Shown here: one piece after another, positions 8,431 through 17,096 of the stretch
Layout: each line of letters starts with the position of its first letter
How positions within the stretch are numbered: the stretch's first letter is position 1
Assembly (NCBI RefSeq): GCF_031801495.1
Contig: NZ_JAOEGC010000001.1
Span: 1,178,001 to 1,242,000 of the forward strand
Source: Agrobacterium tumefaciens_K
GTDB lineage: Bacteria > Pseudomonadota > Alphaproteobacteria > Rhizobiales > Rhizobiaceae
Direction: 5' to 3'
DNA: 64,000 nucleotides
Program-made: the position numbers and the translations under genes
Notes under the pieces: generated by a model
Databases searched by the model: none
Told to the model about the DNA's origin: nothing
The model's input: the letters and a program-made list of their open reading frames with translations, nothing else

Positions 8431-10230
8431 GTGAGATACTTGACCCTGAGCGTTTCCGCCCTTGCGCTATCCGTGAGCCTCGTTGGCCCACCGGTACAGG
8501 CCGAGGACGACGAGGAAAACGTGACGCTTTATCGAGTCTTCGTCGGCGACCACGCAGCTGGAAAGGTTACAGCCTTCGATCTGAGCAAGCCGGAAAATCG
8601 CTGGACGTTCGAAACGAAGGGGCAAAACAAACTCTACAGCGTAAACGAAGGAGCGGTCATTGTTTCGGTCCAGTCCGATAACGATGTGGTTAACTTCATC
8701 AATAGCGGCATCTCGCTTAACGCCCACGGCGATCACGCGGACATCGAGATCGGCGACCCGTCGGCTGTGCAGCGGCCTTTGACAGGACCCAGGCCGTTCC
8801 ACGTCATCGACCATGACGGCAAGATCGTGATCAACTTCGACAAGGGCGGTTACAATGAAATTGTCGATGCCCATAAACTTTCGGATGGCAAAGTCGAAGC
8901 GACCCGCCTCAACCAAGCTCGTCCGCACCACGGGTTTGCGTCACCCATCGGAAACGCATGGGTGACGACTGTCGCCTCGGATGCTGCAGTCGAAGGTGAT
9001 GCCGCGCCGTCGCGTGTCGGCCTGAGGGCGGTCAAGGCGGACGGGACGCCGGTCGGAGACGTGGCAACCTGCACGGGTATTCATGGCGAAGCTTTTTCTG
9101 GAGCCTATCTCGCGGCGGGTTGCAAGGAAGGCATCCTGACCGTCAAGGCAAGCGCCGATGGGCCCGTGACGAACATGTTGACCTATCCGGCCGAACTCCC
9201 GAGCGGGCAATCCACGGGCACTTTGCTTGGTGCCAAAAGCATGCAGGTGTTCCTTGGCAATTACGGAGCAAAGGGCCTGGTCGTCGTAGATCCGGTCGAT
9301 GTGCCGAATTTCCGCTATATCGGGCTACCGTTCCGCAGGATCGATTTCGTGCTCGACCCTGCAAATGCGCGTTTCGGTTACGTCCTCACCGAGGACGGAT
9401 CGCTACACCAGATCGATGTTCTGGACGGCAAACTGTCGAAGAGCGCGAAGATAACCGAACCTTACTCGATGGACGGCCATTGGAACGAACCGCGTCCGCG
9501 CATTGCCATGGCAGGCGATGCCGTGGTCCTTAGCGATCCGAATGCCGGACTGGTGCGTGTCATCTCCAAAACGGAGCTGAAGGAAATCGAAGCAATCAAG
9601 GTGGACGGCAAGCCTTACAACATCGCGGTAGCCGGTGGCAGCGGCAAGGCGCATGAGGCGGGCGAGGGCCATGATCACGCCCATAGCCACGGCGATCCGA
9701 AGATTTACGCAGGCTATTTCGAGGATAGCCAGGTCAAGGATCGTCCGTTGTCAGATTATGCAGGTGATTGGCAGTCGGTCTATCCTTATCTGCAGGACGG
9801 CACACTGGACCCCGTCTGGTCACACAAAGCCGAGAAGGGATCAGCAAGTGTCGAACAGATCCGAGCGGAATATGAGGTGGGTTACAAGACCGATGTGGAG
9901 CGCATCACGATCAAGGGCAATGAGGTCAGCTTCTACCGAAGCGGCAAGCCATTGAAGGCGACGTACGTTTACGACGGCAAGGAAATACTGACATACAAAA
10001 AGGGTAACCGCGGCGTTCGTTTCGTCTTCAAGAAGGATGAAGGTGATGCGAATGCCCCAAAGTTCATCCAGTTCAGCGACCATAAGATCGCACCGGAAAA
10101 GACCGACCACTACCACATCTATTGGGGCGATGACCGGGCAGCCTTGCTGAAGGAAGTGACGAACTGGCCGACCTATTATCCATCGTCCTTGAAGGCGAAG
10201 GATATTGTCAGCGAAATGAAGGCGCACTGA
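8431..10230 (+). CDS. aztD: Periplasmic zinc protein: AztD metallochaperone fused to ZinT
   Basis: It starts at a GTG eight bases after AGGAG and encodes 599 residues. Residues 1-24 form a Sec signal peptide ending PPVQA. Residues about 26-404 match AztD, the beta-propeller zinc chaperone that hands metal to an AztC-type ABC binding protein. A His-rich linker (HEAGEGHDHAHSHGD, about 408-422) follows. Residues 424-599 are a complete ZinT domain (YAGDWQSVYPYLQDG; metal ligands in SDHKI and DHYHIYWGDD). AztD and ZinT are normally separate periplasmic proteins, so this is a natural fusion of two zinc-shuttling modules. No AztABC or ZnuABC genes lie in the window. Tandem hairpins follow the stop. 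Confidence 0.85.
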   Translation: MRYLTLSVSALALSVSLVGPPVQAEDDEENVTLYRVFVGDHAAGKVTAFDLSKPENRWTFETKGQNKLYSVNEGAVIVSVQSDNDVVNFINSGISLNAHGDHADIEIGDPSAVQRPLTGPRPFHVIDHDGKIVINFDKGGYNEIVDAHKLSDGKVEATRLNQARPHHGFASPIGNAWVTTVASDAAVEGDAAPSRVGLRAVKADGTPVGDVATCTGIHGEAFSGAYLAAGCKEGILTVKASADGPVTNMLTYPAELPSGQSTGTLLGAKSMQVFLGNYGAKGLVVVDPVDVPNFRYIGLPFRRIDFVLDPANARFGYVLTEDGSLHQIDVLDGKLSKSAKITEPYSMDGHWNEPRPRIAMAGDAVVLSDPNAGLVRVISKTELKEIEAIKVDGKPYNIAVAGGSGKAHEAGEGHDHAHSHGDPKIYAGYFEDSQVKDRPLSDYAGDWQSVYPYLQDGTLDPVWSHKAEKGSASVEQIRAEYEVGYKTDVERITIKGNEVSFYRSGKPLKATYVYDGKEILTYKKGNRGVRFVFKKDEGDANAPKFIQFSDHKIAPEKTDHYHIYWGDDRAALLKEVTNWPTYYPSSLKAKDIVSEMKAH

Positions 10231-10246
10231 TCTCGCAAAAATGATG

Positions 10247-10278
10247 CGGCGTCCGACCGAACCGAACGTCGGACGCCG
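10247..10278. terminator. Perfect 11-bp hairpin after the zinc protein gene
   Basis: Arms CGGCGTCCGAC and GTCGGACGCCG flank a ten-base loop, 17 bases after the AztD-ZinT stop. It is symmetrical and lies between convergent genes, so it could stop transcription from both sides, although neither strand has a strong U tract. Confidence 0.5.
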
Positions 10279-10287
10279 AGAACAGTA

Positions 10288-10318
10288 ACGGCGGTAAGCC
10301 CGTATAGCCTACCGCCGT
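10288..10318. terminator. Second hairpin in the same convergent gap
   Basis: Perfect nine-base arms ACGGCGGTA and TACCGCCGT surround a 13-base loop, ten bases after the preceding hairpin. The pair probably insulates the zinc gene from the glycosyltransferase genes that come from the other side and end at 10463. Confidence 0.45.
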
Positions 10319-10462
10319 CAGTTTCCCTGCAACCGAATAGGGATTTCGGAAGGAGCAAGAGGGTGCTCAAGTTTGTCTTCGTATTCCCAATTTGTCAGTC
10401 GACCCAAAGACGTTGATCGCAAGATTTCGAGCGTTCATCCGGGTGTATCATCGGACCATGCG

Positions 10463-11950
10463 TTACTGTCGTTTCAGCAAACGATAGGGGGAGATGTCCA
10501 CGCCAGTCTCGGCATATTCCGGAAAACCGCTGCATTTCTTATCGGCGATCACAAATTCAGCCTGAACGTCGGCAATCTTGGCTATGCTGACCTTGTAGAA
10601 GCGCTGCATGTAGGTGTGCAGGGCCCAATCCTGCCAAGCTTCTTCACATGCACTGATGCTTGGCCTGCAATCGACTTTGTCGGCGCAAACGAATGCCTCG
10701 ATGGCGGTAGCCTGTTCGATTGTCCGTGCATCATTCCCAAGTCGTCCGATGTTGAGGGCCACCGCCGCGATGGAAGCCGCCAAAATGAATAGGGAACCGA
10801 ACCGGAGGATTTTCGCATCTCGTTCCCTCAGTCGAGAGAGGCCGTCCATGATGACAGGCGTTGCTAGGATGGCAAAGCCAGCCGAGTAAAAGAGGAGCGA
10901 CGTATTGAAATAGAAATTGGAGACCCGTGGGCTGAGGCCGATAGGAAGAGAAGCCGAAAGCCCGACAATCACGAGGAAAGCTGCCCGTTTCAATCGTAAC
11001 CGGCGCATCTCACTTTCGCTTTTGCCGAGCCCCAGGCGCCATGCGGCGAGGGCTGCGATCGCGACGACTGCCAGCGAGTAACCGTTGATTCCGAGAATCT
11101 TGCGGAAGGTGTAAAGTCCGCCGCCATAGTGGCCGCGTGCGCCGCTTAAACTTGAAAACAACTGTGCGGTGGCATAGCGTTGAACCGCTTCTCTCGAAGC
11201 GTCAAATGAGTAAAGAAGCGCCGCAAACAGGGCGATCACGAGCAGGATGATGAGAGTGTCGAAGACCATCGTCAGAAAAGCCGGCCTCCGAAATACCAGC
11301 CAGTAGATGGCCGGGGTCGCCAAGGGGAACAATCCGACCAGCCCCTTGGTCATGAGCGACAGGCAAATGGCAAGTCCGGCGGCCGCTACAAGGGCCAGTC
11401 GTTTCCCGCAGAGCATGGGCGCCGGTCGGTCGTAAGCGATAACGAGCACAAGGACGGCCGTTGCCGTGAAGACTGCGAGCAGGTTGTCGAGCAGGCCGTT
11501 GGCAAAGCCCCAGTTCACTCGACCTGCAATCAGGGTCAGCATGAGCGCAATCGGGAACGCCCGCTGAACCATGGTATCTTGCTTGTTCAGGCGCACCCAG
11601 ATCTGGAGTAGCAAGGCAGCAGCAATCACGAAAATCAGCAGCGAGAAGCCCTTCTCCACCGCGACGCTGTCGCCGAACACGGCAAAGCCGATTGCCTGTA
11701 GCCAAAACATCAGGGGAGGATGTTCGGCGAAGACCGGAAACAGCGCCTCCGAAAAATACGGGGACCATGCCGATCCGCGACCTTCCGCCAGATTTCTGGC
11801 GAGGACGGCGTAGATGCCGCCATCGAAGAACATCGATATGTGGACAAGCTGCACGAGGATCTGCAGGCAGACCATGCCGCAGAGAAGGATCCAGAGCGAA
11901 GCTGTGATCGTTCGGGAAGGCGATGGGCTCAGACGCGCGGTCTCACTCAT
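10463..11950 (-). CDS. GT39-family (PMT/ArnT-like) membrane glycosyltransferase
   Basis: This 495-residue polytopic membrane protein has roughly a dozen hydrophobic segments. The conserved acidic start of GT-C transferases is visible (FFDGGIYAVLARNLAEGRG, about residues 42-60), as is the lumenal loop AEHPPLMFWLQAIGFAVFGD. GT39/GT83 enzymes take a sugar from a polyprenyl-phosphate donor on the periplasmic side and add it to lipid A, protein or a glycan. Its start overlaps the stop of the GT2-GtrA gene by ATGA, so the two are coupled. The partner can make and flip the lipid-linked sugar and this protein would then transfer it. The acceptor is unknown. Confidence 0.85.
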   Translation of the reverse strand: MSETARLSPSPSRTITASLWILLCGMVCLQILVQLVHISMFFDGGIYAVLARNLAEGRGSAWSPYFSEALFPVFAEHPPLMFWLQAIGFAVFGDSVAVEKGFSLLIFVIAAALLLQIWVRLNKQDTMVQRAFPIALMLTLIAGRVNWGFANGLLDNLLAVFTATAVLVLVIAYDRPAPMLCGKRLALVAAAGLAICLSLMTKGLVGLFPLATPAIYWLVFRRPAFLTMVFDTLIILLVIALFAALLYSFDASREAVQRYATAQLFSSLSGARGHYGGGLYTFRKILGINGYSLAVVAIAALAAWRLGLGKSESEMRRLRLKRAAFLVIVGLSASLPIGLSPRVSNFYFNTSLLFYSAGFAILATPVIMDGLSRLRERDAKILRFGSLFILAASIAAVALNIGRLGNDARTIEQATAIEAFVCADKVDCRPSISACEEAWQDWALHTYMQRFYKVSIAKIADVQAEFVIADKKCSGFPEYAETGVDISPYRLLKRQ

Positions 11951-13053
11951 TTCCAGATAAACCTGTTGGCGATGACAAACTTCCAGACAGTGTCGATCGC
12001 AATGCCGGCGAGCGTTGCGATGAAGACGACATGGATCAGGTTCTCATAGGCGAGAGTTGCGGCTGAAACGTTGGCCACGATGCCAACTGCGGAAACAGCC
12101 AGGAACTTGAAATAGCCCGAAATCAAGCGGATCCCGCGTAGTCGCCTGTCCTGGAAGGTCAGCAGATTGTTGAGTAGGAAGTTGCTGGTGGCGGCGACCA
12201 GTGTCGCAACCGTCTGGGCCGTGGCAAAGGACGTTGAAACGGCGAACATGGAATACAGGACGGCGAAGTGGACGAAGACACCGGAACCTCCGACAAACAG
12301 GAAAGAGATGAGGTTCGCAGGCACGATGCCCTTGGTCATCTTGCTCATCAGGAAGGTTGCAAACTTCCAAAGGACATAACTGTCCAGCTTCGAATTGCCA
12401 TGCAGGCGCGTACCGAAGTCGAAATAGACCTCTCCGTGACGTAGTGCTTTATCCGAATAAAGGATGTCGAGCAGCAGTTTGAAGCCCGGATCTCCGAGCT
12501 TGGGGCCGATTTGAAGGAAGCGGTCGCGACGAATGACAAAGAAGCCCGTCAGTGGATCCGAGAGCTCTCGGCCAATCACGAAGCTGCTTAGGGCATTTCC
12601 TATCTGGGACAGTTTGCGGCGGAGCGGCGAAAGGCCCTCCATCTTTTGGTCGTCTTCGAGGCGGCGCGCGGCGCTGACGATATCCAGTCCCTCGCGCTCC
12701 ATGAGCTCGACCATCTCGAGGACCACGGAGGGATCGTGCTGTCCGTCGGCATCCATCACGCACAGGAGGTCGCCCTTTGCAGTCAACATGCCCTGGATGC
12801 TTGATTTGGCAAGCCCGCGATCGCTGAAGCGGATGATCGGCCGAACACGCGGTTCGGTAACTCCATATTCGAAAGCTTTTTGAGCCGTTCCATCGGCGGA
12901 GTTGTCATCGACAAACAGCAACTCCCAGTCGCAGCCAGCAAGCGCGGACTTCACGCGCTCTGCGAAAGGTACAACGTTCGCGACCTCGTTATAGGTCGGG
13001 GCAATGATCGAAATGCGCTTTGAGCGCGCGGCAAGTCCTACCAAAGGTTCCAT
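11947..13053 (-). CDS. GT2 polyprenyl-phosphate glycosyltransferase with C-terminal GtrA domain
   Basis: In this 368-residue two-domain protein, residues about 12-235 are a GT-A fold family 2 transferase of the dolichol-phosphate mannosyl-transferase type. It shows APTYNEVANVV, LLFVDDNSADGTA and the DADGQHDP metal/donor motif. The last 125 residues are a GtrA domain with four membrane segments, thought to move the lipid-linked sugar across the inner membrane. It should charge undecaprenyl phosphate with one sugar for the downstream GT39 enzyme, with which it overlaps by four bases. Both genes are read from the right. Sugar identity cannot be told. Confidence 0.88.
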   Translation of the reverse strand: MEPLVGLAARSKRISIIAPTYNEVANVVPFAERVKSALAGCDWELLFVDDNSADGTAQKAFEYGVTEPRVRPIIRFSDRGLAKSSIQGMLTAKGDLLCVMDADGQHDPSVVLEMVELMEREGLDIVSAARRLEDDQKMEGLSPLRRKLSQIGNALSSFVIGRELSDPLTGFFVIRRDRFLQIGPKLGDPGFKLLLDILYSDKALRHGEVYFDFGTRLHGNSKLDSYVLWKFATFLMSKMTKGIVPANLISFLFVGGSGVFVHFAVLYSMFAVSTSFATAQTVATLVAATSNFLLNNLLTFQDRRLRGIRLISGYFKFLAVSAVGIVANVSAATLAYENLIHVVFIATLAGIAIDTVWKFVIANRFIWK

Positions 13054-13065
13054 GGGCAGGTGCTC

Positions 13066-13293
13066 TCAGTTTTTTGCCAATGGAGCTGATGGAATAAAAG
13101 TATTGATAAGGTCTATTGGTCCGGAGGTATTGGGGAAAACAGAGGCGATGTTGTTCTCGTAGCGCTCAGATACAATGCGGATACCCATATCTCTTCTGTC
13201 CCCGTCAGGCCATTCTGGCCTTGTTCCCCACTTGCTGGTCAGGGGGCTCGGTAGCATTTGGACGACCATGCAGCAAGAGGTGGTGGTTGCCAT
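13066..13293 (-). CDS. Hypothetical 75-residue ORF or gene relic upstream of the glycosyltransferases
   Basis: The frame ends 12 bases before the GT2 start, in the same direction. A stretch near its middle (RPEWPDGDRRDMGIRIVSE) has the DRR-MGI pattern seen near the C terminus of some polysaccharide biosynthesis proteins, so it may be the tail of a lost glycan gene. There is no clear ribosome site and the N-terminal part looks random. A chance open frame is equally possible. Confidence 0.2.
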   Translation of the reverse strand: MATTTSCCMVVQMLPSPLTSKWGTRPEWPDGDRRDMGIRIVSERYENNIASVFPNTSGPIDLINTFIPSAPLAKN

Positions 13294-14054
13294 ATCGAAC
13301 TCTTCTGCAGGGCCAACGTTGGATATTGTTGATATTCGTCAGCCAGGGGCTAATCCATAGAGCTTCTTCGCGTGGGTGTCAGGCCGCCAGTGATGGCAAA
13401 AACATCAATAAAAATCGTAAAATCAATGATTTAATATATTTTTTGACGGAATTGACTGGGGCGCTGGATTCCCAGCTGTTTCCAAAGACTTGACGAAATA
13501 GGCTTTGGATTCCCTATATTTTTCCGCCGCGAGCGATCGTGGATGCCACAGTCGTGCCTTGGCTTTTGGCGTCAGTCAACATCGGGGGAGAACGGAAGTA
13601 ATTTTCGTTCTCTGAGGTCAAGTTCACGCTGAGATGGCATCAAGTGCACGAAAGTTTTGTGTCTTCAAATCTCTCGTTCTTGCCATGTTGATCGGTCCTC
13701 AAAAGCGGACATTTATTAGCACGAGATTCGGCTGGCGTTGAGGTCTTTGATAAGGGGGCGCCTCGTCAAGGCAATGGTCACCAGGGATGGCGCGGGCCGA
13801 AAGGGGCGCGCAAGCTTGAACGCACGCGCGACATGTGCAAACCCGACCGGATATCATCAACAACCCGACGATCATGGGCTTTGGCTTCTCGCGCGACGGC
13901 TGGTTGCAGCAGGTCATCGTCCAGGCAAAGCCGGCAAGCCGCAGGCAGGCTGACGATATTCTCAATCTGCATCTCCGAAGTCATACCGGGAATATGCAAA
14001 CAGCGGAGCAATAGAGATTGCAGCGGACCATCTGGCCCGCTGCAATCTTATTTG
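13294..14054. other. Intergenic region holding repeat copy A
   Basis: This gap contains an AT-rich stretch (about 13390-13445), then repeat copy A (listed separately), then about 440 bases without a supported gene. A 59-codon plus-strand frame at 13835-14014 follows a stop and has no ribosome site. I see no promoter I would defend. Confidence 0.4.
13447..13612 (+). repeat. tRNA-Gln-associated structured repeat, copy A
   Basis: It begins with a degenerate copy of the tRNA-Gln 3' end (GAATTGACTGGGG, then CTGGATTC) and continues through a variable spacer to the conserved core at 13520-13612. The core holds hairpin 1 (GATGCC 13542-13547 with GGCGTC 13568-13573) and hairpin 2 (GAGAACGGAA 13588-13597 with TTTCGTTCTC 13603-13612, loop GTAAT). 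It is the leftmost of four copies, all in the same orientation, and marks the left edge of the TctABC cassette. Confidence 0.7.
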
Positions 14055-15560
14055 TTATGCGTCCTTGAAGACGTCCTCTCGGCCGCGTCGCATCGAGGGC
14101 GAGATGGCGACGATGAGTGCCACCATCCCTACCGCAAGGAGGGTGGCGGAAAGCGGCGACTGGATGAAGGTCAGCGGGTTTCCATCCGAGATGATCAGCG
14201 ACTGCCGCAGTTTCTCTTCCAGCAGTCGCCCGAGCACGAAGCCGAGGGCAAGTGGTGCCGGTTCGAAATCGAGCTTGTAGAGCGCGTAGCCGACGAAGCC
14301 AAAGAAGGCAGCCATCATCACCTGCGCAGCATCGTTGGCGATCGAATAGAGGCCGATGCAGCAGAAGCAGACGATGGCGGGGAAGAGCAGCCGGTATGGA
14401 ACCCTCAAGAGCTTCACCCAGAGCCCGATCAGCGGCAGGTTGATGATGACGAGCATCAGGTTACCGATCCACATCGAGGCGACCAGACCCCAGAAGAGTT
14501 CCGGGTTGCGCTCGATGACCTGCGGACCGGGTACGATCCCCTGGATCATCATCGCACCGACCATCAGGGCCATGACCGCATTCGGCGGCAGGCCAAGGGT
14601 GAGCAGCGGAATAAAGGATGTCTGTGCGCCGGCATTGTTGGCACTCTCCGGGCCGGCGACTGCGGCCGGTGCACCCTGGCCGAAATCCTGCGGCCGTTTG
14701 GAAAGGCGCTTCTCTACGGCATAGCTCGCGAAGGGTCCGAGGATTGCGCCATTGCCCGGCAGGACGCCAAGAATGGAGCCGAGGAAGGTGCCGCGGGCGA
14801 TGGGCGCAAGATTTTCGCGCAACTCCCGAAGTGTCGGCCACAAGCGGCCGATCCGGCTGCGCACGACGTCGCGCGTCTCGGGATCGGCCAGGTTCTTGAA
14901 GATCTCACCGAAGCCGAAGATGCCCATGGCGAGAACCACGAATTCGATACCGTCATGAAGCATTTCGAGATCGAAGGTCATGCGCTCGCGGCCGGTCTCC
15001 ATGTCGGCGCCGACACAGGAGAGAAGGATGCCAACGACGATCATCGCGATTGCCTTGACCAGCGAGCCGCGGGCCAGGACAACGGCCAGGACCAGTCCCA
15101 TGATCATCAGCGAGAAATACTCCGCCGGCCCAAAGAGCAGACCCATGCGGGTCATCGGCACGCCGAGCGCTGCAATCACGATGGTTGCGGCGGTGCCAGC
15201 GATGAAGGAGCCGATCGCGGCCAGGCCGAGAGCGAGGCCAGCCTGGCCCTTCTGCGCCATCTTGTGTCCATCAATGGCGGTGACGACTGCGGTTGCTTCG
15301 CCGGGAATATTGACCAGAATGGCGGTGGTGGAACCGCCATACTGAGCGCCGTAATAGATGCCGGCGAGCATGATGAGCGAGCCGGTCGGATCAAGCGACA
15401 GGGTGACCGGCAGCAGGATCGCAATCGTTGCGACCGGGCCCACCCCCGGAAGAACGCCGACCAGCGTGCCGATCAGGCAGCCGATGAAACAGAGCGCGAC
15501 GTTGTTGAGTGTCAGTGCCACGGACAGGCCGAGGCCGAGATTGGTGAAAACTTCGAACAT
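14055..15560 (-). CDS. tctA: Tripartite tricarboxylate transporter, large permease TctA
   Basis: This 501-residue membrane protein has about twelve hydrophobic segments. It carries the duplicated TctA motif (GVLPGVGPVATIAILLP near residue 40, then GIYYGAQYGGSTTAILVNIP, then AIDGHKMAQKGQAG). It is the transport channel of a secondary, ion-driven tripartite system and works with TctB and the periplasmic TctC encoded upstream in the same operon. The substrate class is tri- or dicarboxylates. The PrpF-family isomerase in the operon hints at an oxalomesaconate/citramalate-type acid, by inference. Confidence 0.92.
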   Translation of the reverse strand: MFEVFTNLGLGLSVALTLNNVALCFIGCLIGTLVGVLPGVGPVATIAILLPVTLSLDPTGSLIMLAGIYYGAQYGGSTTAILVNIPGEATAVVTAIDGHKMAQKGQAGLALGLAAIGSFIAGTAATIVIAALGVPMTRMGLLFGPAEYFSLMIMGLVLAVVLARGSLVKAIAMIVVGILLSCVGADMETGRERMTFDLEMLHDGIEFVVLAMGIFGFGEIFKNLADPETRDVVRSRIGRLWPTLRELRENLAPIARGTFLGSILGVLPGNGAILGPFASYAVEKRLSKRPQDFGQGAPAAVAGPESANNAGAQTSFIPLLTLGLPPNAVMALMVGAMMIQGIVPGPQVIERNPELFWGLVASMWIGNLMLVIINLPLIGLWVKLLRVPYRLLFPAIVCFCCIGLYSIANDAAQVMMAAFFGFVGYALYKLDFEPAPLALGFVLGRLLEEKLRQSLIISDGNPLTFIQSPLSATLLAVGMVALIVAISPSMRRGREDVFKDA

Positions 15561-15561
15561 C

Positions 15562-16083
15562 TCAGTATCCTAGCAGCCAGGGTGCCACGGGGACCGACAG
15601 GCCCAGCGCATAGCGGAACAGCCCGATACAGAAGGCGGTCAGCACAACCGCAAAGACGAGCAGTTCGGGAAGACGGCTGTCGCGTGCGGCCAGGCCGGAT
15701 GCGACGATCGCCAGCGGGCAGGCCACCGCCATCCCGAAATTCGGGATGGCGATCGGACCGAGGTGATAACCACGGATCGTGATGGCAAAGAGAATGACGC
15801 CGAGGACGACAGGAATGGTCTCCCGGATCGCCCAATGGCCCGTCGCGGGACCGGGATCCTTGATGCTGAGGATGATCTGGATAATGCCAAGTCCCATAAT
15901 GATGAGCGAGAGGATGCGGGGCATAAGCCCCGATCCGACGCCGCCGCTTGTCATGAAGGGAAGGTCTGCACCACCCCAGAGACCGAGGCCGCCCAGAGCC
16001 AGAAGCGTAAGGCCGGCAATCCTCTCCCGTCCCTGCCACCCGTTCGCAGCTGGTGGTTCCGTATTGGTCGTAACGTTCTGCAT
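15562..16083 (-). CDS. tctB: Tripartite tricarboxylate transporter, small permease TctB
   Basis: The start is set at 16083, one base after the TctC stop, giving 173 residues and four predicted membrane segments, as usual for TctB. The longer frame to 16197 runs antisense-free but overlaps the tctC 3' end and has no protein character (proline/arginine-rich). The order tctC-tctB-tctA with almost no spacing is the standard tripartite operon. TctB is the small membrane partner with no known catalytic residues. Confidence 0.85.
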   Translation of the reverse strand: MQNVTTNTEPPAANGWQGRERIAGLTLLALGGLGLWGGADLPFMTSGGVGSGLMPRILSLIIMGLGIIQIILSIKDPGPATGHWAIRETIPVVLGVILFAITIRGYHLGPIAIPNFGMAVACPLAIVASGLAARDSRLPELLVFAVVLTAFCIGLFRYALGLSVPVAPWLLGY

Positions 16084-16084
16084 G

Positions 16085-17065
16085 TCATTCGACCTTGATG
16101 TCGGCGGCCTTGACGACCTCACCCCACCGGGCGCGTTCCTCGGCCATAAAGTCAGCAAAGGCCTGAGCACCCATGGCGGAGGCCGTGGCTCCGTCATTCT
16201 TCAGCTTGTCGAGAACTTCGGTATCGCCGAGCGTTTCCGCAGTCGCCGTCTCGAGCTTCGCCTTGACTTCCGGCGGCATTCCCTTGGGGCCGACGAGACC
16301 GTACCAGGCCGATGCGGTGTAGCCGGTAAGCCCGGCTTCGATGGCTGTCGGAACGTCCGGAAGGGTTTCGAAGCGCTTGTCGCCGGTGACAGCCAATGCC
16401 TTCAGAGTGCCGCTTTCGATGAGGCCGATTGCGGACGGAATGGTCGTGACCATGAAGTCGATATGACCGCCAACGAGGTCGTTGACCGCCGGGCCAGCGC
16501 CCTTATAGGGAACGTGCTTTACCTTGATGCCGGCCGTCTGTCCGAGGAGCAGTGCTCCGAGGTGACTAGCCGAAGCATTACCGGCGGAACCATATACCAG
16601 TTCCTTCGATTTTGCGGCCTCGACCAGTTCACCAAGCGAGTTGACCTGGAGGCGCGGACCGACGACGACGACGAGCGACGCATCGGCGATCATGGCGATC
16701 GGGTCGAGCGCTTCGGCCGGATCGGCCTTCAGCTTGAAGATGTGCGGATTGACCACCATCGGCCCTTGGTTGCCGATGAGCAGCGTGTAACCGTCCGGAT
16801 CTGCCGATGCAGCCACTTCGGTGCCGATGTTGGCAGCGGCGCCGGGCCGGTTTTCGACGATCACGCGGCCATCAAGCGCCTTTTCAAGGCGAGCGGCAAA
16901 GACGCGTGCGATGGCGTCGGTGCCGCCACCAGCGGCGTAGGATACAACGAGCGTTATCGGTTTGGACGGATAGGCATCCTGGGCAAGGCCGGAGCCAGCC
17001 AAGGAAAAGGCGAGTGCCGTGCTGCAAAGGGAAAGCACGAGGCGGCGTGTCATTGTCGTGGGCAT
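16085..17065 (-). CDS. tctC: Periplasmic tricarboxylate-binding protein TctC (Bug family)
   Basis: This 326-residue protein has an N-terminal signal peptide (RRLVLSLCSTALAFSLAGSG, then a likely cut after LAQ). The Bug-family start follows (YPSKPITLVVSYAAGGGTDA), then the ENRPGAAANIGTE motif and the typical VKHVPYKGAGPAVNDLVGGH region. Bug proteins bind small carboxylates and are extremely expanded in beta- and alphaproteobacteria. It lies between the PrpF-like gene (31 bases upstream) and tctB. Confidence 0.92.
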   Translation of the reverse strand: MPTTMTRRLVLSLCSTALAFSLAGSGLAQDAYPSKPITLVVSYAAGGGTDAIARVFAARLEKALDGRVIVENRPGAAANIGTEVAASADPDGYTLLIGNQGPMVVNPHIFKLKADPAEALDPIAMIADASLVVVVGPRLQVNSLGELVEAAKSKELVYGSAGNASASHLGALLLGQTAGIKVKHVPYKGAGPAVNDLVGGHIDFMVTTIPSAIGLIESGTLKALAVTGDKRFETLPDVPTAIEAGLTGYTASAWYGLVGPKGMPPEVKAKLETATAETLGDTEVLDKLKNDGATASAMGAQAFADFMAEERARWGEVVKAADIKVE

Positions 17066-17096
17066 TTCTGATCTCCTCCCGAGTCAAGTATGGCAT

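Noticed and set aside
8195..8434. 79-codon plus-strand frame overlapping the micro-ORF and the zinc gene start
   Set aside because: It competes with the signal-peptide micro-ORF and the AztD-ZinT start and has no motif or ribosome site.
13835..14014. 59-codon plus-strand frame with protein-like text (PTIMGFGFSRDGWLQ)
   Set aside because: It has a stop just upstream, only a GTG start, no ribosome site and no family I can name. It could be a relic but is not supported.
13833..15782. 649-codon plus-strand open frame antisense to tctA
   Set aside because: It is a high-GC shadow: the opposite strand encodes a clear TctA, and the antisense translation is rich in Asp/Gly/His/Arg with no family motif.
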